Shown: positions 7,808 through 16,078 of the stretch, piece by piece | Layout of the letters: each line of letters starts with the position of its first letter | Position numbering within the stretch: position 1 is the first letter of the stretch | NCBI GenBank assembly: GCA_018714445.1 | Contig: DVNK01000035.1 | Span: forward strand, 1-38,048 | DNA length: 38,048 nucleotides | Source: Candidatus Fimadaptatus faecigallinarum | GTDB lineage: Bacteria; Bacillota; Clostridia; Christensenellales; Aristaeellaceae | Direction: 5' to 3' | The notes under the pieces: generated by a model | The model's input: only the letters and a program-made list of their open reading frames with translations | What the model was told of the DNA's origin: nothing | Database searches by the model: none | Translations under genes and position numbers: made by a program

Positions 7808-7999
7808 CACGCACAAGGCCGCGCAACGCCATACCGCTTTGAGCAGTCGGCGCTTTAGCAACCCGCAATGCGAGCATCGCGCTCAGGCATGCCTCCATGG
7901 CTCAACGCGATAGCAAGGCCGGCTTTTGAGCTGCACTGGCCCGATCGCCGCCAGATCTGGATCTGTTCCCCATACCCAGTCATCAATCAGGAGAACCAA

Positions 8000-9439
8000 A
8001 TGAAAAAGACCTACGTCACCACGATGCCCGACAATGTCGGCGCATTCCTGCGAGCCAGTCGCCGCATAGCCGCGCTCGGCATCAACATAACCCGCGTCAG
8101 CTACGACAAGGCCGTCGATCTGCACACGCTGTTCATAGAGCTGGACGCCGATGAGGACAAACTGCGCATCGCAGACGCTCAGCTCGCCGAGCTGGGCTAC
8201 GTCAACAGCCCCGCCACGCGGCGTGGCATAGTGCTGCTGGAATTCAAACTGCGCGACGAGCCCGGCAGCGTGACCACCGTGCTGGAGCTGATTGCCCGCT
8301 ATAATCTCAACATATCCTACATCAGTTCGCACGAGGACGGCAGCGGTTATCAGCGATTCCGCATGGGCCTGCTGACCGACGCCGACACGCCGCTGGATGA
8401 ATTCGTACATCAGGCCAACGCGCTGTGCCCCACGCACATACTCGACCTGAGCCAGTTCGGGCGCAACTATGACAACAGCGTGTTCTATGCGTCGTTTGTG
8501 GGCGGGCTGGCGCGGTGCATGGGGCTGGGCCCCGACAGCACCAGCGAACTGATGATTAACGTCAATCGCGCCATGCAGACGCTTGACGAGCGCAATCTCG
8601 CGCCTCAGACCACGTTCGACTGCATCAGCCACTTCGCCGAGCTGCTGGCGCGCGGCCGCGGTGAGGGCTTCAAGCCCCGCATAACGCGCTACGACGTCGC
8701 TCCCGAAACCACGATAACGCTAATAGAACCGCCCTGCGGCAGCAACACCGCCGTGATATCCAGCCGCGGCAAGTACCTCTGCGTAGACACCGGCTATGCG
8801 TGTTATCGCGACGAGATGCTGGCGCTGCTGCGCAAGTTGATACCCGGATTCGATTCGCTCGAGAAAGTCGCATTGATAACCCATGCCGATGTCGATCATT
8901 GCGGACTGCTGCCGCTATTCGACCAGGTGCTGATGAGCGCGCGCAGCCATGAGAGCCTGCTGCTCGAATACCAGCGCCGCAACGCCTACCGCGAGCAGAA
9001 CGCATTGCACGCGCCATACATACGCATATGCAAGGTGTTGACCGGCTACGCGCCATCCACGCCTGAGCGCCTGAAGGCGTTTTGCGGCGCGGAGCGCATA
9101 CAGTCTCCCTTGGAACCGGCGGGCAGATTTGAGTTTGGCGAGTTGAACTTTGACGTGTTCGAAGGCGCGGGCGGCCATCTCCTCGGCGAAATAGTGCTGA
9201 TAGACTACGCGCATGGCATAGCGTTCGCCGGAGACATTTACGTAAACATGAAGGGCATGACGCCCGAACAGGCTGAATACAATCGCTACGCACCCATATT
9301 GATGACGTCGGTGGACACCGACAAGGCCCTGGCCGCTGCTGAGCGCGCCGCGCTGATGCGGCGGCTGGGCGCAGGCGAGTGGTTGATATTCGGCGGACAC
9401 GGCCAGGCACAGCGCTACTGTGTGACCGGCGAGCGCTAA
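8000..9439 (+). CDS. tandem ACT domain / metallo-beta-lactamase-fold protein
   Basis: A 479-residue cytosolic protein. Residues 1-70 (MKKTYVTTMPDNVGAFLRAS) and about 76-150 (GIVLLEFKLRDEPGSVTTVL, NISYISS) each look like ACT domains, the small modules that bind amino acids in many metabolic enzymes. After a linker of about 100 residues comes a metallo-beta-lactamase fold with ligands H295-x-D297-x-D299-H300, H393 (GAGGH), D412 (FAGD) and H467 (FGGHG). D297 replaces the usual second His of HxHxDH; flavodiiron proteins have Glu there. The start is ATG 8000 behind CAGGAGAA; a frame upstream to 7868 lacks a site. It ends 13 bp before livF, so the two are probably co-transcribed. The function is unknown; an amino-acid-responsive hydrolase or redox enzyme tied to transport is an inference. 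Confidence 0.85.
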   Translation: MKKTYVTTMPDNVGAFLRASRRIAALGINITRVSYDKAVDLHTLFIELDADEDKLRIADAQLAELGYVNSPATRRGIVLLEFKLRDEPGSVTTVLELIARYNLNISYISSHEDGSGYQRFRMGLLTDADTPLDEFVHQANALCPTHILDLSQFGRNYDNSVFYASFVGGLARCMGLGPDSTSELMINVNRAMQTLDERNLAPQTTFDCISHFAELLARGRGEGFKPRITRYDVAPETTITLIEPPCGSNTAVISSRGKYLCVDTGYACYRDEMLALLRKLIPGFDSLEKVALITHADVDHCGLLPLFDQVLMSARSHESLLLEYQRRNAYREQNALHAPYIRICKVLTGYAPSTPERLKAFCGAERIQSPLEPAGRFEFGELNFDVFEGAGGHLLGEIVLIDYAHGIAFAGDIYVNMKGMTPEQAEYNRYAPILMTSVDTDKALAAAERAALMRRLGAGEWLIFGGHGQAQRYCVTGER

Positions 9440-9452
9440 GGAGGGCTGGTAT

Positions 9453-10163
9453 ATGGCACTGCTTGAAGTGGAAGGTCTGAGCGTCAACTACGGCGCGCTC
9501 AGGGCGTTGCGCGACGCCTCGCTTGCCGTGCGCGAGGGCGAGGTCACGGCGCTGATAGGCCTGAACGGCGCCGGCAAGAGCACGCTGCTGCGCGCCATAA
9601 TAGGCGCGACCATGCCCGATGCCGGCCGCATAACGTTTGACGGTCAGGACGTAACTGCGCTCAACACGCTGGAGCGCGTGCGGCGGGGACTGGCGCTGTG
9701 CCCCGAGGGGCGGCAGGTATTCCCGCGCATGAGCGTGGCCGAGAACCTGCGCATGGGCGGCTACGCACTGCCGCGCCGCGAAGTCGTAGCCCGCATGGAC
9801 GCATTGCTGGAGCTGTTCCCGCGGCTGAAGGCGCGACTGCGCCAGCAGGCCGGCACGCTGTCAGGCGGCGAACAACAGTGGCTGGCGATAGCGCGCGCGC
9901 TGATGTGCGAGCCCCGACTGCTGCTCATGGACGAGCCGACGCTGGGCCTTGCGCCTGAGGCCGTCGCCGAGTTGTTTGGATTGCTGGGGCGCATCGCCAG
10001 TCTGGGCGTGACGCTGCTGGTCGTTGAACAGGACGTAGGCGGTGTGCTGAGCATTGCGGCGCGCACATATGCGCTGGTCAGCGGCGAATGCCATGAGCTG
10101 GACGCGCCTGAAGCGCTGCTGCGCGACGAGGCGTTCAGGCACGAATGGCTGGCGGAAGCATGA
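9453..10163 (+). CDS. livF: BCAA-type ABC transporter ATPase LivF
   Basis: A 236-residue ATPase. It has Walker A GLNGAGKST at residues 36-44, the LivF-typical LALCPEGRQVFPRMSVAENL, signature LSGGEQQWLAIARAL, Walker B LLLMDEPTLGL, and VVEQDV where many ABC ATPases have a His in the switch; Q/D here is usual for LivF. It is the second ATPase of the LivHMGF importer. GGAGG precedes ATG 9453. It lies 2.2 kb from livG, downstream of the ACT/MBL gene, rather than in the usual G-F tandem. Confidence 0.94.
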   Translation: MALLEVEGLSVNYGALRALRDASLAVREGEVTALIGLNGAGKSTLLRAIIGATMPDAGRITFDGQDVTALNTLERVRRGLALCPEGRQVFPRMSVAENLRMGGYALPRREVVARMDALLELFPRLKARLRQQAGTLSGGEQQWLAIARALMCEPRLLLMDEPTLGLAPEAVAELFGLLGRIASLGVTLLVVEQDVGGVLSIAARTYALVSGECHELDAPEALLRDEAFRHEWLAEA

Positions 10164-10260
10164 TCGAATGCTCCGCATGCCGCGCGCATTGAATGTCTCC
10201 GCCGGCATTCATACTGACAGAACGGCTACGGCTTTACTGAATGTAACCGGAACGCATTCA

Positions 10261-10300
10261 AACCCTGCCAATCAAATGCTGCGGCAGGGTTTCCGTTTAT
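10261..10300 (+). terminator. terminator after livF
   Basis: Stem AACCCTGCC (10261-10269) with GGCAGGGTT (10283-10291), 13-base loop, followed by TCCGTTTATT. It lies about 100 bp past the livF stop. Confidence 0.6.
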
Positions 10301-10393
10301 TGACAATTGAACCACATATCCATCTGGCCCAGTCACAGTAAAAGGCTATTCCGACCCGTTTCCGTTTATTGACAAATTGAACCACATATCCAT
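10289..10393. repeat. two-copy 35/36-bp direct repeat
   Basis: Bases 10289-10323 and 10358-10393 are the same sequence apart from one extra A in the second copy. Each starts GTTTCCGTTTATTGAC and ends CCACATATCCAT. Copy one overlaps the 3' arm and tail of the livF terminator. Just beyond copy two is a small hairpin, GGGTC-AAGC-GACCC (10411-10424). The wider gap 10164-10648 contains no gene I can support. Confidence 0.85.
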
Positions 10394-10502
10394 GCTTCAA
10401 ACCAACTTGCGGGTCAAGCGACCCCAACCCACAAACTACAGTATTGCACCGGCAACAGCAAACACGGTTTCGCCGGCGCAGCAACTCATGCACGCATGCA
10501 TT

Positions 10503-10518
10503 AGAATCGCGCGATTCT
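10503..10518. repeat. 16-bp perfect palindrome
   Basis: AGAATCGCGCGATTCT reads the same on both strands. It lies between the convergent livF and spoIVA terminators; it may be a protein-binding site or part of the termination structure. Confidence 0.5.
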
Positions 10519-10530
10519 GCGATCAGCAGC

Positions 10531-10572
10531 CTTATAAACAAAAACCCGCCACTCAAAAGATATGGCAGGGTT
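10531..10572 (-). terminator. terminator after spoIVA
   Basis: On the minus strand AACCCTGCC (10564-10572) pairs with GGCGGGTT (10543-10550), with one bulged T, and is followed by TTTTGTTTAT. Confidence 0.65.
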
Positions 10573-10648
10573 CATAAGCGGTTTGAGCGCGAGCACGGCG
10601 CTCGCGCTCTTATCGATCCCATTGGCAAAGACTGCTGTTGCCGCCGCG

Positions 10649-12160
10649 TTAAAGAAGGATGCACAGCATCGAACCATTGCCCTCGTTCATTATGCGGCCG
10701 AGCAACTCGCTGACCTTGTCGCGCGCATCCTGAGGCATGTTGCCGGCGCGGCTGGTCAGCTCGTCGCCTATCATCGCCGACAGCGTCTTGCCAAACATGT
10801 TGGTGTCCCATACGCCTTCGGGATTCTCGGCCATCTCCTTCTTTAAGAACTGGGCCATCTCCTCGGACTGCTTTTCGGTGCCCACCAGCGGACTGATCTC
10901 GGTGTTTACCTCCGCGCGGATAATGTGCAGGCTGGGCGCGCTGGCGCGTATGCGCACGCCGTAGTGGCTGCCCTGCTTGACCGTCTCAGGCGCCTCGAGG
11001 TGAAGCTCATTGCGCGTGGGCATGACCAGTCCGTATCCCGTGCGCTCGACCTCATCCAGCGCCGCAGCCAGCTTGTCGTATTCGCGCTTGGCGCGGGCCA
11101 TGTCGCCCATCATGCTCATCAGCTGGCGCTCGCCGGCGATCTCACAGCCGCTCATCTCGCCCAGCACCCGGTAGTATACCGACTTATCCAGCGGCAGCTC
11201 AAACCGCAGCTCGCCCTCGCCCAGGCGCGCCTCACCGCGCGATGGATTGAGGCTGGCATGCTGAGCCAGACTGGCCGCGATCGCGTCGCGGTCGCGCATG
11301 CGGCTGGCGCCCTCCAGCGCCTCGCGCACAGCCTGCGTCATCTCCTCGAGCAGCGGATGCCCGTCGGGCAGCGCGCCCAGCCAGTCCGGCGTGTCGAAGT
11401 GCACTCGCGTTATCGGGAACTCGTATAGCACCTGCTCCAGCAGCGCGCGCATGTCGTCCTGCGTGGCCTCCAGCACGTTCAGCGCGACCACCGGCGTGTC
11501 ATACCGCCGGCTCAGCTCTGTGCTCAGTTCGCGCGCCGCAGGCGTATCGGGCTGGGCGCAGTTGAGCACCACGGCGAACGGCTTGCCGAGTTGCTTGAGT
11601 TCGTTTATCACGCGCTCTTCGGGTTCCTCATAGGCGGCGCGCGGTATATCGGTTATGCTGCCATCGGTCGTGACGACTATGCCCAGCGTCGAATGCTCGG
11701 TTATGACCTTGCGCGTGCCCAGTTCTGCGGCCTGGTCAAACGGTATGTCGTGATCGAACCATGGCGTGCGCACCATGCGCCGGGCATCGCCCTCGCTGGT
11801 GCCCAGCGCGCCGCGCACCATGTACCCCACGCAGTCTACCAGCCGCACGCGCAGCCGTGTATCGTCGGGCAACACTATCTCGGCAGCCTCGTCGGGTATG
11901 AAGCGCGGCTGGGTCGTCATTATCGTGCGGCCCGCGCCGCTGTGCGGCAACTCGTCGATGATCCGCTGAGTTCGGCTGGCGCCGACCGGAGTGTCGGACT
12001 CCAGCCCGCCCAGCACCATCAGCTCCATGAAACGCTTTATGAACGTCGACTTGCCGGTGCGCACCGGGCCGACCACTCCCATGTATATGTCGCCCTGCGT
12101 GCGCTCGGCTATATCGCGGTATAATTCCGGTCCCACGCCCGGATACGCAGTTGAATCCAT
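10649..12160 (-). CDS. spoIVA: stage IV sporulation protein A, spore coat ATPase
   Basis: A 503-residue protein colinear with SpoIVA (about 490 residues in Bacillus). It has Walker A GPVRTGKST at residues 31-39 in the family-specific setting DIAERTQGDIYMGVVGPVRT. This is followed by the DTPVGASRTQRIIDELP and TIMTTQPRFIP switch regions, VRLVDCVGYMV, and the C-terminal RIMNEGNGSMLCILL signature needed for localisation. SpoIVA polymerises by ATP hydrolysis on the outer forespore membrane and is the base of the coat. The start at 12160 has GGGAGGG upstream; an in-frame extension to 12415 crosses the promoter and a terminator. It is monocistronic. Confidence 0.96.
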   Translation of the reverse strand: MDSTAYPGVGPELYRDIAERTQGDIYMGVVGPVRTGKSTFIKRFMELMVLGGLESDTPVGASRTQRIIDELPHSGAGRTIMTTQPRFIPDEAAEIVLPDDTRLRVRLVDCVGYMVRGALGTSEGDARRMVRTPWFDHDIPFDQAAELGTRKVITEHSTLGIVVTTDGSITDIPRAAYEEPEERVINELKQLGKPFAVVLNCAQPDTPAARELSTELSRRYDTPVVALNVLEATQDDMRALLEQVLYEFPITRVHFDTPDWLGALPDGHPLLEEMTQAVREALEGASRMRDRDAIAASLAQHASLNPSRGEARLGEGELRFELPLDKSVYYRVLGEMSGCEIAGERQLMSMMGDMARAKREYDKLAAALDEVERTGYGLVMPTRNELHLEAPETVKQGSHYGVRIRASAPSLHIIRAEVNTEISPLVGTEKQSEEMAQFLKKEMAENPEGVWDTNMFGKTLSAMIGDELTSRAGNMPQDARDKVSELLGRIMNEGNGSMLCILL

Positions 12161-12204
12161 ACAACACCCTCCCGTATAGGCAATTGTCGCGCTTCCTTCA
12201 TTTG

Positions 12205-12233
12205 AGGTTATGCCGCGCGCCGGGATGATATTC
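12205..12233 (-). promoter_or_regulatory. candidate SigE promoter of spoIVA
   Basis: Minus-strand GAATATC (12227-12233), 14 bp, CATAACCT (12205-12212). This resembles the mother-cell SigE pattern (-35 with ATATT core, -10 CATACA-T). SigE control of spoIVA is known in Bacillus. Confidence 0.45.
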
Positions 12234-12270
12234 CGCCGCTGACCGATATTTCGCGCGATATGTATTACAT

Positions 12271-12308
12271 AACCAGGGCGTCCCGCCATATGACGGGACG
12301 CCCTGGTT
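12271..12308 (-). terminator. terminator after MMPL gene
   Basis: A perfect 15-bp inverted repeat (AACCAGGGCGTCCCG and its complement) with an 8-base loop, 40 bp past the MMPL stop. The T-tract is short, but the stem is very stable. Confidence 0.7.
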
Positions 12309-12348
12309 AATGGGTATCGTATATCCGCTTGCCGGGCTTCAAACGCCG

Positions 12349-15084
12349 TCAGCCCTGCGCATCGCCCGATTTCGCGCCGTGCGTCCAGCGCTCGCTCGGG
12401 CGCTTTAGGCAGCACAGCGCCGGCAATATCAACAGCACCAGCACCGCGCTAATCAGCGAGCCGCGCGCTATCAGCGCGGTTATCTCACGGATTATCGTAT
12501 CGCTGGATATCAGGAACACGCTCAGGCAGGCGCTGGCCAGTATGGCCATGCTTATCAGTATCGAATACGCCGAGTCCTGAGCCGCGCGACCTGCCGCCAG
12601 TTTGTACTCGCACTCACGCAGCCTTGCGCGGAAGTTGTTGGTGTACAGTATCGCATAGTCTATCGTCGCACCGAGCTGTATCGCCGATATTATCACATAT
12701 GACATGAAGTTTATCGACACACCTTGCAGCGCCGGTATCGCAAGATTGATCTGTACCGCCAGCTCTATCAGCGCTACCAGCACCACCGGCAGCACCACGC
12801 TCTTGAACGTGAATATCAATATCACCAATATCAGCAGCGCGCTCAACCCTGACACGACCGCAAAGTCACGCCGGGTTATCTCGCTCAGATCGGTCACGAC
12901 CTGACTGTTGCCGGCGGCGTAGTGCGTGCTCACGCCCAGCGCTGTATCGATATAGCCCAATATGCGCTCTACGGTGGCGCGCGCCTGTTCGCCCTCGGGC
13001 TGACCGTTTATGCGCACGATGAAGTATGTGTACTCTTCGCCGTCCATATCGGCAAAGAACCGCGACTTGATCGCCTCGCTCAGGCCCGACATATCGGGCA
13101 TCAACCCACTCAGATCCAGATCCGCTGTCGAATCGCTCGCCGCAGCGTCAGTTGCTGCAGCGCTGTCCGTCGTTGCGGCTGCTTCGCCGCTCGCTGCATC
13201 GTCGGTTGCCGCAGTGCTGTCCGCCGTCGTGGCTGCTTCGCCGCTCGCTGCATCGTCGGTTGCCGCGGTGCTGTCCGTCGTATCGGTGGCTTCGCCGGTC
13301 GCGTCCTCTGCTGCCGTGCCGTCAGTCGCGTCAACCGCCGTGCCGCCTGTAAGCGCACCCAGCGCGCCCATATACTCGCTCATCTGTGCGCCTATCGACT
13401 CGATGTATTTGGCGGTATACTCCGCCACGACCTGCTGAGTTATTTCATTTCGGCGCGCCTCATCGACGCTGCCGCCTATGCTCTCAACGAGTATGCGCGC
13501 GGCGACATCCGAGGTTATCAGGTTCTGAGCCTTCTGGGTGATCGCGGCCTGTACGCGGTCGGTCACGCTCTGGGGGATCTCGCCCTCTATGAACGAGATC
13601 AGCTCCTCGGTCGTGAACTGGAGCGTCATCAGCTCGCCGCCGCCATTTTCCTCTATGTCGGCTATCGGTATGCTCAGCCCGCTCGCTATGTTGTCCAGCA
13701 GCGCGTAGTAGCCGGTTATGCCGCTCACGTTGCCGGACTCCTCTTCGGCGCGCAGCTGCTGAAGCAACTCAAGCTGTTGCTCCGAGCTGCCGTGGCGCGT
13801 CACGAACACCGTCTGATTGCCCAGGTTCTGTGCCAAAGCCTGCGCGCCGGTAGCCGAAGCGTCGTAGTTGCTATCCAGATAGTAATACTGAAGGCCATTG
13901 GCCAGCAGCACCGCCGGCACCACAACCGCACAGCAGAATACCAGCGCCACCCACCGCAACCGCTCTGGCAGCTTGACCATAAAGTTGAAGCTCGGCGCGA
14001 GCGTGCGATGCTGCGTGCGCTCGCAGGCGCGACGGAAGAACATCATCAAACACGGTTGTACGATGATGACGCTCAGGTAACTCAACACGACGCCCTTGGC
14101 CAGGCAAAGCCCCAGGTCGAACCCCAGCTCAAACTGCATCGCAAACAGCGCGCAAAAACCCGCGACGGTCGTCAGCGCCGAAGCCAGTATTACAGAGCTT
14201 GTGCGCTTGACCGCCTGCACCATGGCGCGCTCAGGCTCCAACTGCTGTGAAGCGCGCTCATACGCATGCGTCAGGAATATCGAATAGTCCATCGACAGCG
14301 CCAACTGCAATATCGCCGCCACCGAGAACGTTATCGACGATATCTCGCCGTTTATGAAGTTTGTGCCCATGTTGAGCAGTATCGATATACCTATCGTCAT
14401 CAGGAATATCGCACTCGACATGAGCGACTTGCTCGTCAGCAGCAGTATGACCGCTATCACCAGGCACGCCGCCAACATGAACTGCGGCAGCTCGCCCAAC
14501 GCGCTGTCCAGCATGTTCTTGGACTGCATAGCGTTGCCGCCCACGAAGCAGTCCGCGCCGGTGCGCGCCTCATACTCGTCGACCAGCGCCATGACCTCGT
14601 CCATGACCTCGCCTGCCGGCCCGCCCGAATTGGGCACTGTAAGCGACAGCGTCAACAGATAGTAGCTTTTGCCCTCGTATTGGGCCATATAGTCGGCCAC
14701 GAGTTTGTTTACGCTCTCATCTGACATTATGTCCAGCGCCGATGCCAACCCGTCGTCGGCAAACTCGAACAGTCCGTCATACGTGCCCAGCCACACCACC
14801 GCGCTCACATCATCCAGCGCGGCTATGTCGTCCGCCAGTTGCGCTATGTTCTCATAGTCGTCAGGCCCGCCCTCTATAACGCACTGCGCGTCGCCATTTA
14901 TGCCAAACTCCTCCGACAGCACCGTCATCGTGCGCCGCGACGTCATGTTGTCGGGCAGATAGCTGGATATGTCTGAATTGATCTGCATCTTCAGCATACC
15001 CCATACGCTCAGCGCCAGCAGCACGCAGGTTATCAGCAGCACCGCGCGCTTATGGCGCAGCAGAAACGCCGTCATGCGTTCCAA
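12349..15084 (-). CDS. MMPL/RND superfamily transporter
   Basis: A protein of about 911 residues with the duplicated RND layout: one N-terminal span (KRAVLLITCVLLALSVWGML), an extracytoplasmic domain, five or six spans (from LPQFMLAACLVIAVILLL; SMDYSIFLTHAYERA is the MMPL-type motif), a second large domain, and a matching C-terminal bundle (GATIDYAILYTNNFR). MMPL/HpnN-type proteins export lipids or hydrophobic compounds using ion gradients; the substrate here is unknown. The second domain carries an Ala/Thr/Ser/Asp-rich repeat linker at about residues 582-648. TTG at 15084 fits GAGG best (9 bases); TTG 15090 and ATG 15075 are alternatives. It stands alone between promoter and terminator. Confidence 0.9.
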   Translation of the reverse strand: MERMTAFLLRHKRAVLLITCVLLALSVWGMLKMQINSDISSYLPDNMTSRRTMTVLSEEFGINGDAQCVIEGGPDDYENIAQLADDIAALDDVSAVVWLGTYDGLFEFADDGLASALDIMSDESVNKLVADYMAQYEGKSYYLLTLSLTVPNSGGPAGEVMDEVMALVDEYEARTGADCFVGGNAMQSKNMLDSALGELPQFMLAACLVIAVILLLTSKSLMSSAIFLMTIGISILLNMGTNFINGEISSITFSVAAILQLALSMDYSIFLTHAYERASQQLEPERAMVQAVKRTSSVILASALTTVAGFCALFAMQFELGFDLGLCLAKGVVLSYLSVIIVQPCLMMFFRRACERTQHRTLAPSFNFMVKLPERLRWVALVFCCAVVVPAVLLANGLQYYYLDSNYDASATGAQALAQNLGNQTVFVTRHGSSEQQLELLQQLRAEEESGNVSGITGYYALLDNIASGLSIPIADIEENGGGELMTLQFTTEELISFIEGEIPQSVTDRVQAAITQKAQNLITSDVAARILVESIGGSVDEARRNEITQQVVAEYTAKYIESIGAQMSEYMGALGALTGGTAVDATDGTAAEDATGEATDTTDSTAATDDAASGEAATTADSTAATDDAASGEAAATTDSAAATDAAASDSTADLDLSGLMPDMSGLSEAIKSRFFADMDGEEYTYFIVRINGQPEGEQARATVERILGYIDTALGVSTHYAAGNSQVVTDLSEITRRDFAVVSGLSALLILVILIFTFKSVVLPVVLVALIELAVQINLAIPALQGVSINFMSYVIISAIQLGATIDYAILYTNNFRARLRECEYKLAAGRAAQDSAYSILISMAILASACLSVFLISSDTIIREITALIARGSLISAVLVLLILPALCCLKRPSERWTHGAKSGDAQG
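13141..13340. repeat. 54-bp coding repeat in MMPL gene
   Basis: Units starting at 13177, 13231 and (diverged) 13285 are spaced exactly 54 bp apart, which is 18 codons, giving the peptide pattern DSTAATDDAASGEAA. The in-frame length means copy-number change would keep the protein readable. Confidence 0.85.
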
Positions 15085-15131
15085 CTGCAATCCCCTCTTT
15101 CCCCTACAAATCCAAATAATGCTATGTTTAT

Positions 15132-15159
15132 ATTATAAGCCCGCCCGGCATGCTGTCAA
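15132..15159 (-). promoter_or_regulatory. SigA promoter of MMPL gene
   Basis: Minus-strand TTGACA (15154-15159), 16 bp, TATAAT (15132-15137): both hexamers are perfect. It lies about 50 bp before the TTG start. Confidence 0.85.
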
Positions 15160-15241
15160 TACGCCGCGCGCAAAACCCACATTTGCTTCACAATTGACTC
15201 ATTGACGTGGCGCGCATTCGACACCTATCGCATATACGCAA

Positions 15242-15268
15242 CATGGAGAGGCCTTCCGCCTCCCCATG
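15242..15268 (-). terminator. hairpin after truA
   Basis: CATGG-GAGG arms (15242-15251 with 15259-15268, one mismatch). No T-tract follows, so termination strength is uncertain. Confidence 0.4.
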
Positions 15269-15280
15269 CCGATATGAGCG

Positions 15281-16078
15281 TCACAGTATCGTATCCGGGT
15301 CGTTGAACAGCTCCTCTGCCTGCGCATCGTCGCCATAGAACACGCGCATCAGCGTCAGCCCCTGCGGCGGAGCGGTTATGCCCAGGTCGAGCCTGTCGCC
15401 GCTGGCCAGCGCTCGCGCTATTGCTCCCGGCTCGCGCTTGCCCGCGCCGACCTCTATCAATGTGCCCGCAAGGATTCGCACCATGTTGTACAAAAAGCCC
15501 TTGCCGTGCACCAGCAGCATAACGCGCGCGCCGCGACGCACGACGCTCACCCGGTACATGTCGCGCACGGTATCCTTTGCCACCGAACCCGATGCCGCAA
15601 ACGCCCTGAAATCATGCCTGCCCAGTATCGCCTGTGCTTCGGCATTCATCAGCGCCTCGTCAAGGTGCGCGGACACATGCGCGGTATAGTTGTGCGCCAG
15701 CGCGCTGGCGTGCGGCGCATTGTGTATCAGATACCTGTACACCTTGCCGGTCGCATCAAAGCGCGCATGAAAGCCGTGCTCGCCGCCCGGCACGGCACAG
15801 CTGTGCTGAGCGCGTATGTCGTCAGGCAGTCGCGTGTTGAGCGCAAACGCGACCTTCTCGGGCGGTATCGGCGTCGCCATGTCAAAGTGCACCGTCTGGC
15901 CGCGCGCATGTACGCCGGCGTCGGTACGGCTGGAACCCGTCGTCGTAATGCGCTCGCCGGTCAGCTTATTGAGCGCCTCCTCGAGCCGCTGCTGCACGCT
16001 GATCGCGTTTATCTGGCGCTGCCAGCCCGAGTAGTTCGTGCCGTCGTACTCGAGTATCAGCTTTATGCGCTCAGGCAT
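15281..16078 (-). CDS. truA: tRNA pseudouridine(38-40) synthase TruA
   Basis: A 265-residue enzyme of the TruA family. It opens MPERIKLILEYDGTNYSGWQRQ and contains the catalytic-aspartate motif SSRTDAGVHARGQ, with the nucleophile Asp at about residue 54. FRAFAASGS and the C-terminal GKGFLYNMVRILAGTLIEVG are also family signatures. It converts U38-U40 in tRNA anticodon arms to pseudouridine. ATG 16078 has GGAGG nine bases upstream and overlaps the ecfT stop by 8 bases. Gene order ecfA1-ecfA2-ecfT-truA after rplQ is standard for Firmicutes. Confidence 0.96.
   Translation of the reverse strand: MPERIKLILEYDGTNYSGWQRQINAISVQQRLEEALNKLTGERITTTGSSRTDAGVHARGQTVHFDMATPIPPEKVAFALNTRLPDDIRAQHSCAVPGGEHGFHARFDATGKVYRYLIHNAPHASALAHNYTAHVSAHLDEALMNAEAQAILGRHDFRAFAASGSVAKDTVRDMYRVSVVRRGARVMLLVHGKGFLYNMVRILAGTLIEVGAGKREPGAIARALASGDRLDLGITAPPQGLTLMRVFYGDDAQAEELFNDPDTIL

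Noticed and set aside
7868..7999. N-terminal extension of the ACT/MBL protein
   Set aside because: No ribosome site; the ACT fold begins at the ATG at 8000, which has CAGGAGAA.
12922..14250. 442-codon plus-strand open frame
   Set aside because: It lies entirely opposite the MMPL gene and has shadow composition rich in His, Arg and Gln.
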